Below are positions 1 through 6,035 of a DNA stretch of 6,035 nt, piece by piece. A program made the position numbers and the translations under genes. Numbering within the stretch: the first letter of the stretch is position 1; the number at the start of each line of letters is the position of its first letter. The notes below the pieces were generated by a model. It made no database searches. It had not been told where the DNA came from and saw only the letters and a list, made by a program, of their open reading frames with translations. Where the stretch lies: contig CALJPJ010000081.1 in NCBI GenBank assembly GCA_937980625.1, positions 1-6,035 on the forward strand, read 5' to 3'. This DNA comes from an uncultured Bdellovibrionales bacterium (GTDB taxonomy: Bacteria; Bdellovibrionota; Bdellovibrionia; Bdellovibrionales; UBA1609).

Positions 1-155
1 AACGTCTTGGGAAAAATATTCATTTGAGGCATTTAAGCAAAGATTGTACACGGTTGATCAAAAAAGCAGATAAAATATGTGATGTAAATGTACTGGAAGA
101 CCCCAATTACTTTTTAAGTATAGATAACTATAGAAAACACCAAATGGATTCGTAA
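1..155 (+). CDS. Possible 3' end of an unidentified protein, cut by the window edge
   Basis: The + frame beginning at base 3 is open for 50 codons and stops with TAA at 153-155. The translated tail is hydrophilic and lysine-rich (it begins RLGKNIHLRHLSK and ends NYRKHQMDS) and has no membrane segment or motif that I recognise. An open run of 50 codons in DNA this AT-rich is unlikely by chance but not excluded. It reaches the window edge and ends where the following sequence becomes stop-rich, as expected for the C-terminus of a real gene. A weak 5-bp stem followed by a T run lies just downstream. The function is unknown. Confidence 0.42.
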   Translation, partial: RLGKNIHLRHLSKDCTRLIKKADKICDVNVLEDPNYFLSIDNYRKHQMDS

Positions 156-164
156 AAAGTAAGC

Positions 165-195
165 GTAACCCATATTTGCTCGTTACCAATTTTTT
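165..195 (+). terminator. Weak possible terminator after the left-edge reading frame
   Basis: GTAAC (165-169) can pair with GTTAC (182-186) across a 12-base loop, and a run of T (190-195) follows after CAA. It sits ten bases after the stop at 153-155 on the same strand. The stem has only 5 bp, so this is a weak call that depends on the upstream frame being real. Confidence 0.25.
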
Positions 196-481
196 AATTT
201 AAGTTTTAACTATAGGTTTGTTTCTTCATCACCAGGTTAAGTTTAAAGCAAGTATTTTTTAGTCCACTATTTTTACAGGATAGGATAAAGTTAGTATCAA
301 ATTGAATACAAACACAGTTAAAAGTATAAAAAACTAGACTTAATCTGAAAAATTTAAAAAGTAGTCACGATTAACTCGTACAAGTTGAATTGAAATAATG
401 GTAAATACCTACAAGAATCAGAGCTAATTTTATTAGTGTTTATTCCGCCTGACCTTAAGTCATAATAACAAGTGTTTCTAC
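196..481. other. Gene-free intergenic stretch
   Basis: All six frames are broken by frequent stops here. I see no RNA gene, long repeat or recognisable regulatory site. It separates the apparent end of a + strand gene from the terminator of the minus-strand gene, so it lies between two convergent 3' ends and needs no promoter. It could be decayed sequence, but nothing identifies an ancestor. Confidence 0.5.
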
Positions 482-517
482 CCAAAACGCAAAACACCTT
501 CTTTCTCAAGAAGGTGT
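482..517 (-). terminator. Intrinsic terminator of the minus-strand secreted-protein gene
   Basis: A perfect 10-bp stem pairs 494-503 (ACACCTTCTT) with 508-517 (AAGAAGGTGT) around a 4-base loop. Read on the minus strand, it is followed by TTT, GCG and TTTT, giving an interrupted U tract. It begins 53 bases past the stop codon at 570, so it would end that transcript. The + side has no T run, so the site looks one-directional. Confidence 0.82.
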
Positions 518-569
518 AACAGACCTGATTAAAGTTAGGTTTCTAACAAGTTTTTTACATAGTTGAAAT

Positions 570-1397
570 CTAATCAATGAGTTTATCAATTTTAATATAA
601 CCATTTCTGATTCTAAATTCCTCAACTAGCACATAACCAGATGAGGTTAAGTCAAGAATGCGTGTACGGAGCAACCCTCCATTCCACCTAACTACGACTT
701 GCTGTTCAACAGAATATATTTTCCCTTTATAGTTTAATCTTTGAACTGAAATTAAATGCTGTATGTCATTAATGCTGTAGAACCTGTTTCGTTTATGCAA
801 ATAATCAATTCTGATCTCACCATCAGCATTAATATCAATAATCTTTCCTGAGTATAGGTCTTGGTTGTCATAAAGGACATTAAACTTATCGTACAACAGT
901 ACCCTGTCGCCAAGCTTGAATGTATCGCCATCAAATTCGATATCATTTAAAGGTGTATAACGATTGCGTATGATAGAAATAGGAAAATACTGATTTCCTA
1001 AGGCAAAAGAGTCACCATTAACTGATGAAAAGTAAACTAAGCCATCAGAGGTAAGATCTCTGATAGTGGCTTTTTGTAAGCCTCCATTCCAATTTATCAT
1101 AACTTCATCACCAATTGACCATGTTTCATTTCTTCCAAAAATCAAAGTTTTAGTTTCTTGGTACTCGGTGACCGGTGTGTAGGGTTGAATATTTCTTCTA
1201 GAGAATACTTTGTTTTTAGCATAGTTTGTATGTTCTTTAGGCTCATTTATAAAATATTGTTTTTCATGAATTTCAGAAACTGTTCCTAGCATAATATCTC
1301 CGTACATTTTGAATAAAACCTTTTGTCCAACTTCAAATGCCAAACAACGCATAGTTACTGTTAACAAAATCAAAACTGTAAAACAACGAATAGCCAT
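570..1397 (-). CDS. Predicted exported protein with four SH3/Tudor-like beta repeats
   Basis: The protein has 275 residues. Residues 1-20 look like a Sec signal peptide: a basic start (MAIR), then a hydrophobic core, with probable cleavage after CLA before FEVGQ. There is a Cys at 18, but no lipobox of the usual L-x-G/A-C form. The mature part shows four similar units beginning near residues 21 (FEVGQKVLF), 93 (WSIGDEVMINWNGG), 160 (FKLGDRVLLYD) and 228 (YSVEQQVVVRWNGG). Each continues with a second strand such as ATIRDLTSDGLVYF or TRILDLTSSGYVLV. This G-D-x-V then G-x-I-x-D-I-x-x-x-G-x-V-x-V pattern is typical of small SH3/Tudor-like barrels. Units 2 and 4 are the closest pair. The start is supported by AAAGGA on the minus strand (1405-1410), 7 bases from the ATG. 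The protein probably acts in the periplasm or outside the cell. I do not recognise the family and assign no function. Confidence 0.85.
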   Translation of the reverse strand: MAIRCFTVLILLTVTMRCLAFEVGQKVLFKMYGDIMLGTVSEIHEKQYFINEPKEHTNYAKNKVFSRRNIQPYTPVTEYQETKTLIFGRNETWSIGDEVMINWNGGLQKATIRDLTSDGLVYFSSVNGDSFALGNQYFPISIIRNRYTPLNDIEFDGDTFKLGDRVLLYDKFNVLYDNQDLYSGKIIDINADGEIRIDYLHKRNRFYSINDIQHLISVQRLNYKGKIYSVEQQVVVRWNGGLLRTRILDLTSSGYVLVEEFRIRNGYIKIDKLID

Positions 1398-1550
1398 AAT
1401 TTTTTCCTTTTATTAGTAACCAGCAAAAAGTGTGCTCACTTGAGTAATTCTAATAATGAATATATGACTAGAAGAGCTTATTCAAACTGTCTAAGTAGGA
1501 GCGCAAATTGTCACTGCAAAATCTCAAAAGGCTTATAACGATTTAAGAAG

Positions 1551-1563
1551 ATATGGATGACCC
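1551..1563 (+). repeat. Left subterminal inverted repeat of the IS
   Basis: ATATGGATGACCC is the exact reverse complement of 2984-2996. The match stops at both edges (1550 G, 1564 A), so this is a discrete 13-bp unit. Nine of its bases (1553-1561) are also complementary to 1640-1648, at the transposase start codon. Confidence 0.85.
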
Positions 1564-1594
1564 ACTCTGCCTTTTCCGAGTGCTGGTTAACTCA

Positions 1595-1628
1595 TAAATA
1601 TTAGAAACGCGTAAGCAACTAATATTTA
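1595..1628 (+). promoter_or_regulatory. Stem-loop in the transposase leader
   Basis: TAAATATTAG (1595-1604) and CTAATATTTA (1619-1628) form a perfect 10-bp inverted repeat with a 14-base loop. It ends six bases before the Shine-Dalgarno sequence (AAAGGAG, 1634-1640). It lies inside the longer pairing 1553-1561 with 1640-1648, so a transcript entering from outside the element could fold into a two-tier structure over the start. A role in limiting transposase translation is inference. Confidence 0.5.
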
Positions 1629-1646
1629 ACAGCAAAGGAGTCATCC

Positions 1647-2759
1647 ATGAAAAAACCAATACTACACTGCGGCCTTGATGTCGACGACAAAGCCTTCCAC
1701 TTTTTTGGATTTTCTAAGGAAACAGGAGAGTTCTACGAATTTAAATGCTTCCCCTCAGCAGACGCTCTAATCAAAAAGATGAAGAAGCAAAAACTTAAAA
1801 AATTCGATATCAAGATTTGTTATGAGGCCAGTTACCTTGGGTATTCTCTCTATCGGGAACTAACAAAAAAAGAATACTTTGTTGAAATTATAGCTCCGTC
1901 ATTGATTCCAGAAATGAGCTCAAAAAAAGTAAAAACAGATAAGCTTGATGCTCAGCACCTCGCAAAATACTATGCCAATGATTTACTAACAATTGTTCAT
2001 ATTCCAACAGAAGAAGATGAGGCCAATAGAGATCTATTAAGATCGAGAAGGTTCCTTATTGACCAGCTCAAGTCTACCAAAATACACATTAATTCTTTTT
2101 GTCGAAGACATGGTTTTGATTTTAGGAAAGAAACAAAATTAAAAAGTCTGTGGACCAAAACCTATATGGTCTGGCTTGAAGACAAAATAGGAAGTTTAAA
2201 ATTTGAATCACAAAAAATCCTGCTTAAAACTTTATTGCAGAGCTTTTTTAATTTACAGTCTCAAATTCAAGCTCTTGATTCAGAAATCGAAAGGTTAGCT
2301 GAGACGGAAAAGTACAAGGTTCCAGTAACAAGTTTAAACTGTTTCAGAGGACTTAACACTCTATCATCTCTAACAATAGTTTTAGAGCTTGGAGATATAA
2401 AGCGGTTTAACCATCCCAAGCAACTGACTTCATATATTGGCCTTGATATTACGGAGAGAACTTCAGGTGGAAAAGAGAAAAAATTTGGTATTACCAAAAT
2501 GGGTAATCGGCATGTGCGGACAGTTGTTGTAGAAGCTTGTCAGTACGTGAGAAGTCCAGTTTATGTTAGCCGTATATTACGAGAAAGAAGAAAAAAAGCT
2601 AGTCCTGAAGCTGTACAAATAGCGAATAAATGTATGAATCGGCTTCATAAAAAAGGGCATCGTCTTTCAGCCAAAGGAAAAAATACAAATAAAGTGAAAG
2701 TGGCTTGTGCCAGAGAAATGCTGGCGTTTATTTGGGAAACAATGACGAAAGTAGCTTAG
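1647..2759 (+). CDS. IS110-family transposase (DEDD recombinase), IS1111 type
   Basis: The 370-residue protein has both halves of the family. The N-terminal RuvC-like DEDD domain shows D11 in GLDVDD, E60 in CYEAS, and D98 and D101 in KTDKLDAQHLA. This spacing is nearly that of IS621 (D11, E60, D102, D105). A helical, probably coiled-coil stretch spans about 185-222. The C-terminal Transposase_20 domain runs from about 228, with FRGLNTLSSLTIVLELGD, RFNHPKQLTSYIGL, TSGGKEKKFGITKMGNRHVR and the conserved serine S273 that would attack DNA. Such enzymes move DNA guided by a bridge RNA encoded in the element, here probably downstream at 2789-2949. The start is set by AAAGGAG (1634-1640), 6 bases ahead of the ATG. 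There is no frameshift or missing catalytic residue, so the element could be active. Confidence 0.96.
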   Translation: MKKPILHCGLDVDDKAFHFFGFSKETGEFYEFKCFPSADALIKKMKKQKLKKFDIKICYEASYLGYSLYRELTKKEYFVEIIAPSLIPEMSSKKVKTDKLDAQHLAKYYANDLLTIVHIPTEEDEANRDLLRSRRFLIDQLKSTKIHINSFCRRHGFDFRKETKLKSLWTKTYMVWLEDKIGSLKFESQKILLKTLLQSFFNLQSQIQALDSEIERLAETEKYKVPVTSLNCFRGLNTLSSLTIVLELGDIKRFNHPKQLTSYIGLDITERTSGGKEKKFGITKMGNRHVRTVVVEACQYVRSPVYVSRILRERRKKASPEAVQIANKCMNRLHKKGHRLSAKGKNTNKVKVACAREMLAFIWETMTKVA

Positions 2760-2810
2760 GTAAAAACAACAAAAATAAATAGTTTCAAGGAGAGAGGGGT
2801 TTAAGTTGAT

Positions 2811-2876
2811 AACATGCAGCCCACGAGCTGGGACCTAGGTTAAAGCACCTGTGTTAAGATAGTGGATAGGCATGTT
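2811..2876 (+). other. First loop domain of the bridge RNA, likely target-binding loop
   Basis: A perfect 7-bp stem closes this domain. Bases 2829-2834 (TGGGAC) are complementary to the + strand just right of the insertion (GTCCCA, 2999-3004). Bases 2854-2858 (TTAAG) equal the + strand at the left junction (1543-1547), so they can pair with the opposite strand. One guide per strand, either side of a shared dinucleotide, is how a target-binding loop reads its site. Each match is short, so the assignment is tentative. Confidence 0.5.
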
Positions 2877-2878
2877 TC

Positions 2879-2927
2879 GGACCAACTAAATGCGTTAACC
2901 AGTGCGCGAATATGAGTTTGAAGGTTC
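2879..2927 (+). other. Second loop domain of the bridge RNA, likely donor-binding loop
   Basis: Bases 2910-2917 (ATATGAGT) are identical to the right tip of the element (2993-3000), so the RNA could pair with the opposite strand there, as a donor guide does. A second guide matching the left tip is expected in the 5' half of the loop (about 2884-2900), but I do not see a convincing one. Confidence 0.5.
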
Positions 2928-2983
2928 TCGACGATCATCCCCTCTTTCCGATTTTTAAAAAATGAAAAATAGCACTTGAAATG

Positions 2984-2996
2984 GGGTCATCCATAT
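2984..2996 (-). repeat. Right subterminal inverted repeat of the IS
   Basis: GGGTCATCCATAT is the exact reverse complement of 1551-1563. It is followed by GAG (2997-2999), after which the chromosomal flank probably begins. IS1111-type elements typically have about 3 bases outside the right repeat, which agrees. Confidence 0.85.
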
Positions 2997-3023
2997 GAGT
3001 CCCATGATCATAATATATTAATG

Positions 3024-3083
3024 GATCTAGATGTCAGATTTGATTGTGACTCATTTTTAGAGTCGTCATATTGAATCTAGATC
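3024..3083. repeat. Inverted repeat with two ATCTAGAT palindromes upstream of queA
   Basis: GATCTAGAT (3024-3032) and ATCTAGATC (3075-3083) form a perfect 9-bp inverted repeat. Inside it GACTC (3048-3052) pairs with GAGTC (3060-3064) around a 7-base loop, and TCA / TGA (3034-3036 with 3072-3074) can extend the outer stem past a bulge. Each outer arm also contains the palindrome ATCTAGAT, and the two copies start exactly 50 bp apart. It could be an RNA hairpin in the queA leader or a pair of operator sites. No T run follows, so it does not look like a terminator. The remaining bases up to queA show nothing clear. Confidence 0.5.
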
Positions 3084-3169
3084 TTTACAGTTAAAGTTAT
3101 TAGGTTATTTATACAATAGTTCAAAAAAAGTAACTGACTTTTGTTGTGGTTTAAAATATATCCAGTGAA

Positions 3170-4192
3170 ATGGACTTAAATGATTTAAATTTTTCTTACC
3201 CGGAACAACTTATTGCCACAGCAAGAGCTGATAACACACGTATTTTGTATAGCACCTCCAGTGAATCCAAGCCTAGAGAATTTAACAAGGCTCAACTTTT
3301 TGAGCGCATAAATAAAAACGATTGCTTGGTAATTAATAATACAAAAGTTTTAAGGCGCAGAGTTATTAGTGAAGAGGGTTTTGAAATTTTATTTATAGAA
3401 AAAGTGGCATTAAAAACTTGGACTGTTTTATTTCCGGCGAGTCGATTAAAGAAAAATCAAATCTTAAAATTGGCTGACGGTGTTGAGCTGGTATTGCATA
3501 CAAAAGGAATTCCTCAAACTGTAACTTTAAGTAAAGATATTGATGAAACTTATTTTGAGAGCTTTGGTCAGATGGCTATTCCCCCATATATTCAAAAGGC
3601 TAGGGAGCAAAGATCCAATGAGGCTAATGATATAAGTTGGTATCAAACAAGTTGGGCTGAGAAGCCAGGGAGCTGTGCAGCTCCTACAGCGAGTTTACAT
3701 TTTAATAATGATGACTTAGAAAAATTAAAATCTAAAGGTGTATTAATAGCGCCTGTAACATTACATGTAGGTCTGGGAACCTTTTTACCAATTCGTGATA
3801 TTGATATAAAAAAACATCAAATGCATCATGAGTTGGTTCATATCAAAAAAGAATCTTTAGAAGTAATAGAATCTGTAAAAGCTAGTCGCGCAAAAATTTG
3901 GGCTATGGGCACAACGGCAGCCCGTGTGTTAGAGTCTTTACCTTTTGATTATTTTACAACAAAAGGCGATGGAAGTTTAAGTGGCTCCACAAATTTATTT
4001 TTATACCCGGGCAAAAAAATTCAGTATGTGGATTGTTTAATGACAAATTTTCACCAGCCGAAGTCTACATTAATGGCTTTAGTTGCTGCTTTTGCTGGTA
4101 TAGAACGTGTAAAAGAGGCCTATGAGTGGGCAATAAATAATGAGTTTAAGTTATTTAGTTACGGAGACTTATCAGTTTGGGAGCGCAATTAA
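3170..4192 (+). CDS. queA: S-adenosylmethionine:tRNA ribosyltransferase-isomerase
   Basis: QueA transfers and rearranges the ribosyl part of SAM onto preQ1 in tRNA, giving epoxyqueuosine; it acts in the cytoplasm, directly after Tgt. The protein has 340 residues (E. coli about 356) and aligns with the family end to end. It shows the start DLNFSYPEQLIA, DNTRIL (21-26), DCLVINNTKVLRRR (51-64), IPPYI (137-141), EKPGSCAAPTASLHF (164-178), VTLHVGLGTFLPI (196-208), MGTTAARVLES (246-256), LFLYPG (276-281), TNFHQPKSTL (292-301) and FSYGD (329-333). Two changes stand out in the most conserved block: PGAVAAPTAGLHF is usual, while here it reads PGSCAAPTASLHF. The ATG at 3170 is the right start because residue 1 falls where other QueA proteins begin, although no good Shine-Dalgarno sequence precedes it. 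tgt follows 238 bases later, an unusually wide gap for this pair. Confidence 0.97.
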   Translation: MDLNDLNFSYPEQLIATARADNTRILYSTSSESKPREFNKAQLFERINKNDCLVINNTKVLRRRVISEEGFEILFIEKVALKTWTVLFPASRLKKNQILKLADGVELVLHTKGIPQTVTLSKDIDETYFESFGQMAIPPYIQKAREQRSNEANDISWYQTSWAEKPGSCAAPTASLHFNNDDLEKLKSKGVLIAPVTLHVGLGTFLPIRDIDIKKHQMHHELVHIKKESLEVIESVKASRAKIWAMGTTAARVLESLPFDYFTTKGDGSLSGSTNLFLYPGKKIQYVDCLMTNFHQPKSTLMALVAAFAGIERVKEAYEWAINNEFKLFSYGDLSVWERN

Positions 4193-4218
4193 AGGGCTGT
4201 AAAACTCTTTTGGTAACT

Positions 4219-4353
4219 CTAATTCTATTAAATAATTCTCTATATTCTAGGATTGTTTAAATTATAATGCGCAGAGTTTTCCCACAAGGAGCTCTGTAAG
4301 CACATTATAATCGAAACAATCCTAGAGTTTAGAGAATTATTTAATGGAATTGG
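4219..4353. repeat. Long near-perfect hairpin between queA and tgt
   Basis: Bases 4219-4258 pair with 4314-4353: 40 positions with one mismatch (4243/4329) and three G-U pairs (4245/4327, 4226/4346, 4220/4352). After a 2-base internal loop, 4261-4269 (ATTATAATG) pairs with 4303-4311 (CATTATAAT), 9 bp without error. CAGAG (4272-4276) then pairs with CTCTG (4292-4296), leaving a small tip. Nearly the whole 135 bases is paired. The hexamer TTGGTA occurs at both borders (4210-4215 and 4350-4355) and might be a target duplication, though the right copy overlaps the stem. The options are a MITE-like insertion or a structured RNA between two cotranscribed genes. It has no coding potential and no T run of a terminator. 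Confidence 0.88.
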
Positions 4354-4364
4354 TATCATTTTAA

Positions 4365-5552
<1,188 letters not shown>

Positions 5553-5844
5553 CTTTTTAACAATTTATTTCTAATAAAAGCATTTATTTAAGTTTGAGAT
5601 ATATTACCGGCCTACCTTTTTTTTGGTAAAAAAATATAAAGAGCTTTTTTGTACGAGATATTAATTACTTATCAGTTTCATTTTATATTTAAGTACAATA
5701 AATAAATTTGCTCAAAAAATACGCTATTTAGTTTGCGACGCAGTTAGATAAAAATTATAAAAAAACTGAATTAAGTCTATAGAATTATATTGATTTTTAG
5801 TCTTTCTCGGGCAAAAAAGAACTCTTTAAAACAGGGAGTTAAAC
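5553..5844. other. AT-rich gap between tgt and yajC
   Basis: No open frame of note is present. There is a weak stem TACC / GGTA (5613-5616 with 5625-5628) around eight T, and an all-A-T hairpin (5573-5578 with 5583-5588) just after tgt. Neither is a convincing terminator. The right part holds a probable promoter (5733-5761) and the yajC ribosome-binding site. The gap length suggests that yajC begins its own transcript. Confidence 0.5.
5733..5761 (+). promoter_or_regulatory. Probable sigma-70 promoter for yajC (and likely secDF)
   Basis: TTGCGA (5733-5738) and TATAAA (5756-5761) are separated by an ideal 17 bases. They match the -35 and -10 consensus at four and five of six positions. The site lies about 85 bases before the yajC start, in the widest gap of the right-hand gene set. 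AT-rich DNA makes chance -10 matches common. Confidence 0.42.
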
Positions 5845-6035
5845 ATGTTTAGTATTAATGCATTTGCACAAGCCGCAGCCGGAGCGCCCAAGCCATCTAT
5901 GCTTGAGCAATTTATGCCATTTATTTTTATATTTATTATTTTCTATTTTTTCCTTATTCGCCCACAACAAAGAAAGGCGAAAACTCATCAAGACTTTATC
6001 GGAGGTTTAAAGAAAGGGGATTCCGTTTTGACAAC
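5845..6035 (+). CDS. yajC: Preprotein translocase subunit YajC, 5' part, cut by the window edge
   Basis: YajC is a small single-span inner-membrane protein that joins SecD and SecF in the Sec translocon accessory complex. The first 63 codons are present. They show a short Ala-rich N-terminus (FAQAAAGAPK), one hydrophobic span at about residues 24-38 (MPFIFIFIIFYFFLI), then the family signature RPQQRKAK and the start of the conserved cytoplasmic domain (DFIGGLKKGDSVLTT). GGGAG (5834-5838) stands 6 bases before the ATG, which fixes the start. The usual full length is about 90-110 residues, so one third to a half lies outside. secD and secF would be expected next. Confidence 0.95.
   Translation, partial: MFSINAFAQAAAGAPKPSMLEQFMPFIFIFIIFYFFLIRPQQRKAKTHQDFIGGLKKGDSVLT

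Larger units (their letters stand above)
2789..2949 (+). ncRNA. Candidate bridge RNA of the IS1111-type element
   Basis: The non-coding 3' end folds around an 11-bp closing stem: 2789-2799 pairs with 2939-2949, with one G-U. Inside are two domains in a row. The first closes with AACATGC / GCATGTT (2811-2817 with 2870-2876, 7 bp) and holds a 52-base loop with a small hairpin near 2820-2832. The second closes with GGACC / GGTTC (2879-2883 with 2923-2927, one G-U), then AACT / AGTT (2884-2887 with 2915-2918), and has GCG / CGC at its tip (2892-2894 with 2905-2907). Bridge RNAs carry a target-binding loop followed by a donor-binding loop, and in IS1111-type elements they lie downstream of the transposase. 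The position, size (about 160 bases) and loop order all fit. The transcript ends and promoter are not visible; it may extend toward 2760 and 2980. The fold was worked out by hand. Confidence 0.65.
1546..2999 (+). mobile_element. IS110-family insertion sequence, IS1111-type, apparently complete
   Basis: The element carries an intact DEDD transposase and about 230 bases of non-coding DNA after it. It is bounded by perfect 13-bp inverted repeats at 1551-1563 and 2984-2996 (ATATGGATGACCC on the left). A long 3' non-coding end with inverted repeats slightly inside the tips is the known IS1111 arrangement; IS110 proper carries its RNA at the left end. The exact tips are inferred. AG occurs just outside both repeats (1546-1547 and 2998-2999) and could be the shared core dinucleotide left by insertion, reading CT on the other strand. 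The left end could be misplaced by about 4 bases. No long target duplication is seen, as expected for this family. It sits between divergent genes and interrupts neither. Confidence 0.85.

Noticed and set aside
534..556. A + strand hairpin GTTAG / CTAAC followed by T6
   Set aside because: The stem has only 5 A-T-rich pairs and no + strand gene ends nearby. The strong minus-strand terminator at 482-517 explains the region better.
752..946. 64-codon minus-strand open frame inside the exported-protein gene
   Set aside because: It overlaps the 275-residue gene in another frame, lacks its own ribosome-binding site and shows no protein-like pattern.
1459..1485. Minus-strand promoter TTGAAT / TATATT for the exported-protein gene
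   Set aside because: The spacer is only 15 bases and such hexamers are common in AT-rich DNA. It is possible but not supported enough to list.
2267..2497. 76-codon minus-strand open frame inside the transposase gene
   Set aside because: It lies antisense within a well-supported coding region and resembles no known protein, so it is a shadow frame.
2976..2999. A -35 element (TTGAAA, 2976-2981) that would complete a promoter with the left end in a circular IS
   Set aside because: With the inferred junction, no -10-like hexamer falls 16-18 bases downstream. The nearest TATGGA is about 22 bases away.
3000..3169. preQ1 riboswitch upstream of queA
   Set aside because: Neither the compact preQ1-I stem with its A-rich tail pseudoknot nor a larger preQ1 class is recognisable. 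The only structure is the ATCTAGAT inverted repeat.
4191..4211. Terminator right after queA
   Set aside because: The stem (4191-4196 with 4205-4210) has only 6 pairs including a G-U, starts within the stop codon, and is followed by a single T run of two, so it is too weak.
5604..5638. Terminator between tgt and yajC around the T8 run
   Set aside because: The possible stems are 4-5 bp, and the T run lies inside the loop rather than after the stem on the + strand.

Overview
The window is AT-rich DNA (about one third G+C by eye) from a bacterial chromosome. The gene order queA, tgt, yajC on the right is the queuosine / Sec arrangement common in proteobacteria, where secD and secF usually follow. 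The low G+C, the YajC sequence and the secreted repeat protein on the left would fit a Bdellovibrio/Bacteriovorax-like lineage, but that placement is an impression from protein style, not proof.

Layout. Bases 1-155 appear to hold the 3' end of a + strand gene that starts outside the window. Bases 156-480 hold no gene I can support. A minus-strand gene (1397 down to 570) encodes a predicted exported protein made of four SH3/Tudor-like beta repeats and ends in a clear intrinsic terminator (482-517). Next comes a complete IS110-family element of the IS1111 type (about 1546-2999): 13-bp perfect subterminal inverted repeats, an intact 370-residue DEDD/serine transposase, and about 230 bases of non-coding 3' end. 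That 3' end folds as an 11-bp closing stem around two stem-loop domains, which is the expected layout of a bridge RNA. Short matches link the second loop to the right end of the element, and the first loop to the bases flanking the insertion.

To the right of the element lie queA (3170-4192), tgt (start best placed at 4431, end 5552) and the first 63 codons of yajC (5845 to the window edge). QueA and Tgt catalyse two steps of the same tRNA modification pathway: Tgt puts preQ1 into the anticodon of tRNAs with GUN anticodons, and QueA then turns preQ1 into epoxyqueuosine. YajC is the small membrane partner of SecDF in protein export.

The most unusual structures outside the genes are the probable bridge RNA with its readable guides, a roughly 135-base near-perfect hairpin between queA and tgt (40-bp outer stem with one mismatch), a second 16-bp inverted repeat overlapping the tgt ribosome-binding region, and an inverted repeat inside the transposase leader that could hide its start codon in read-through transcripts.
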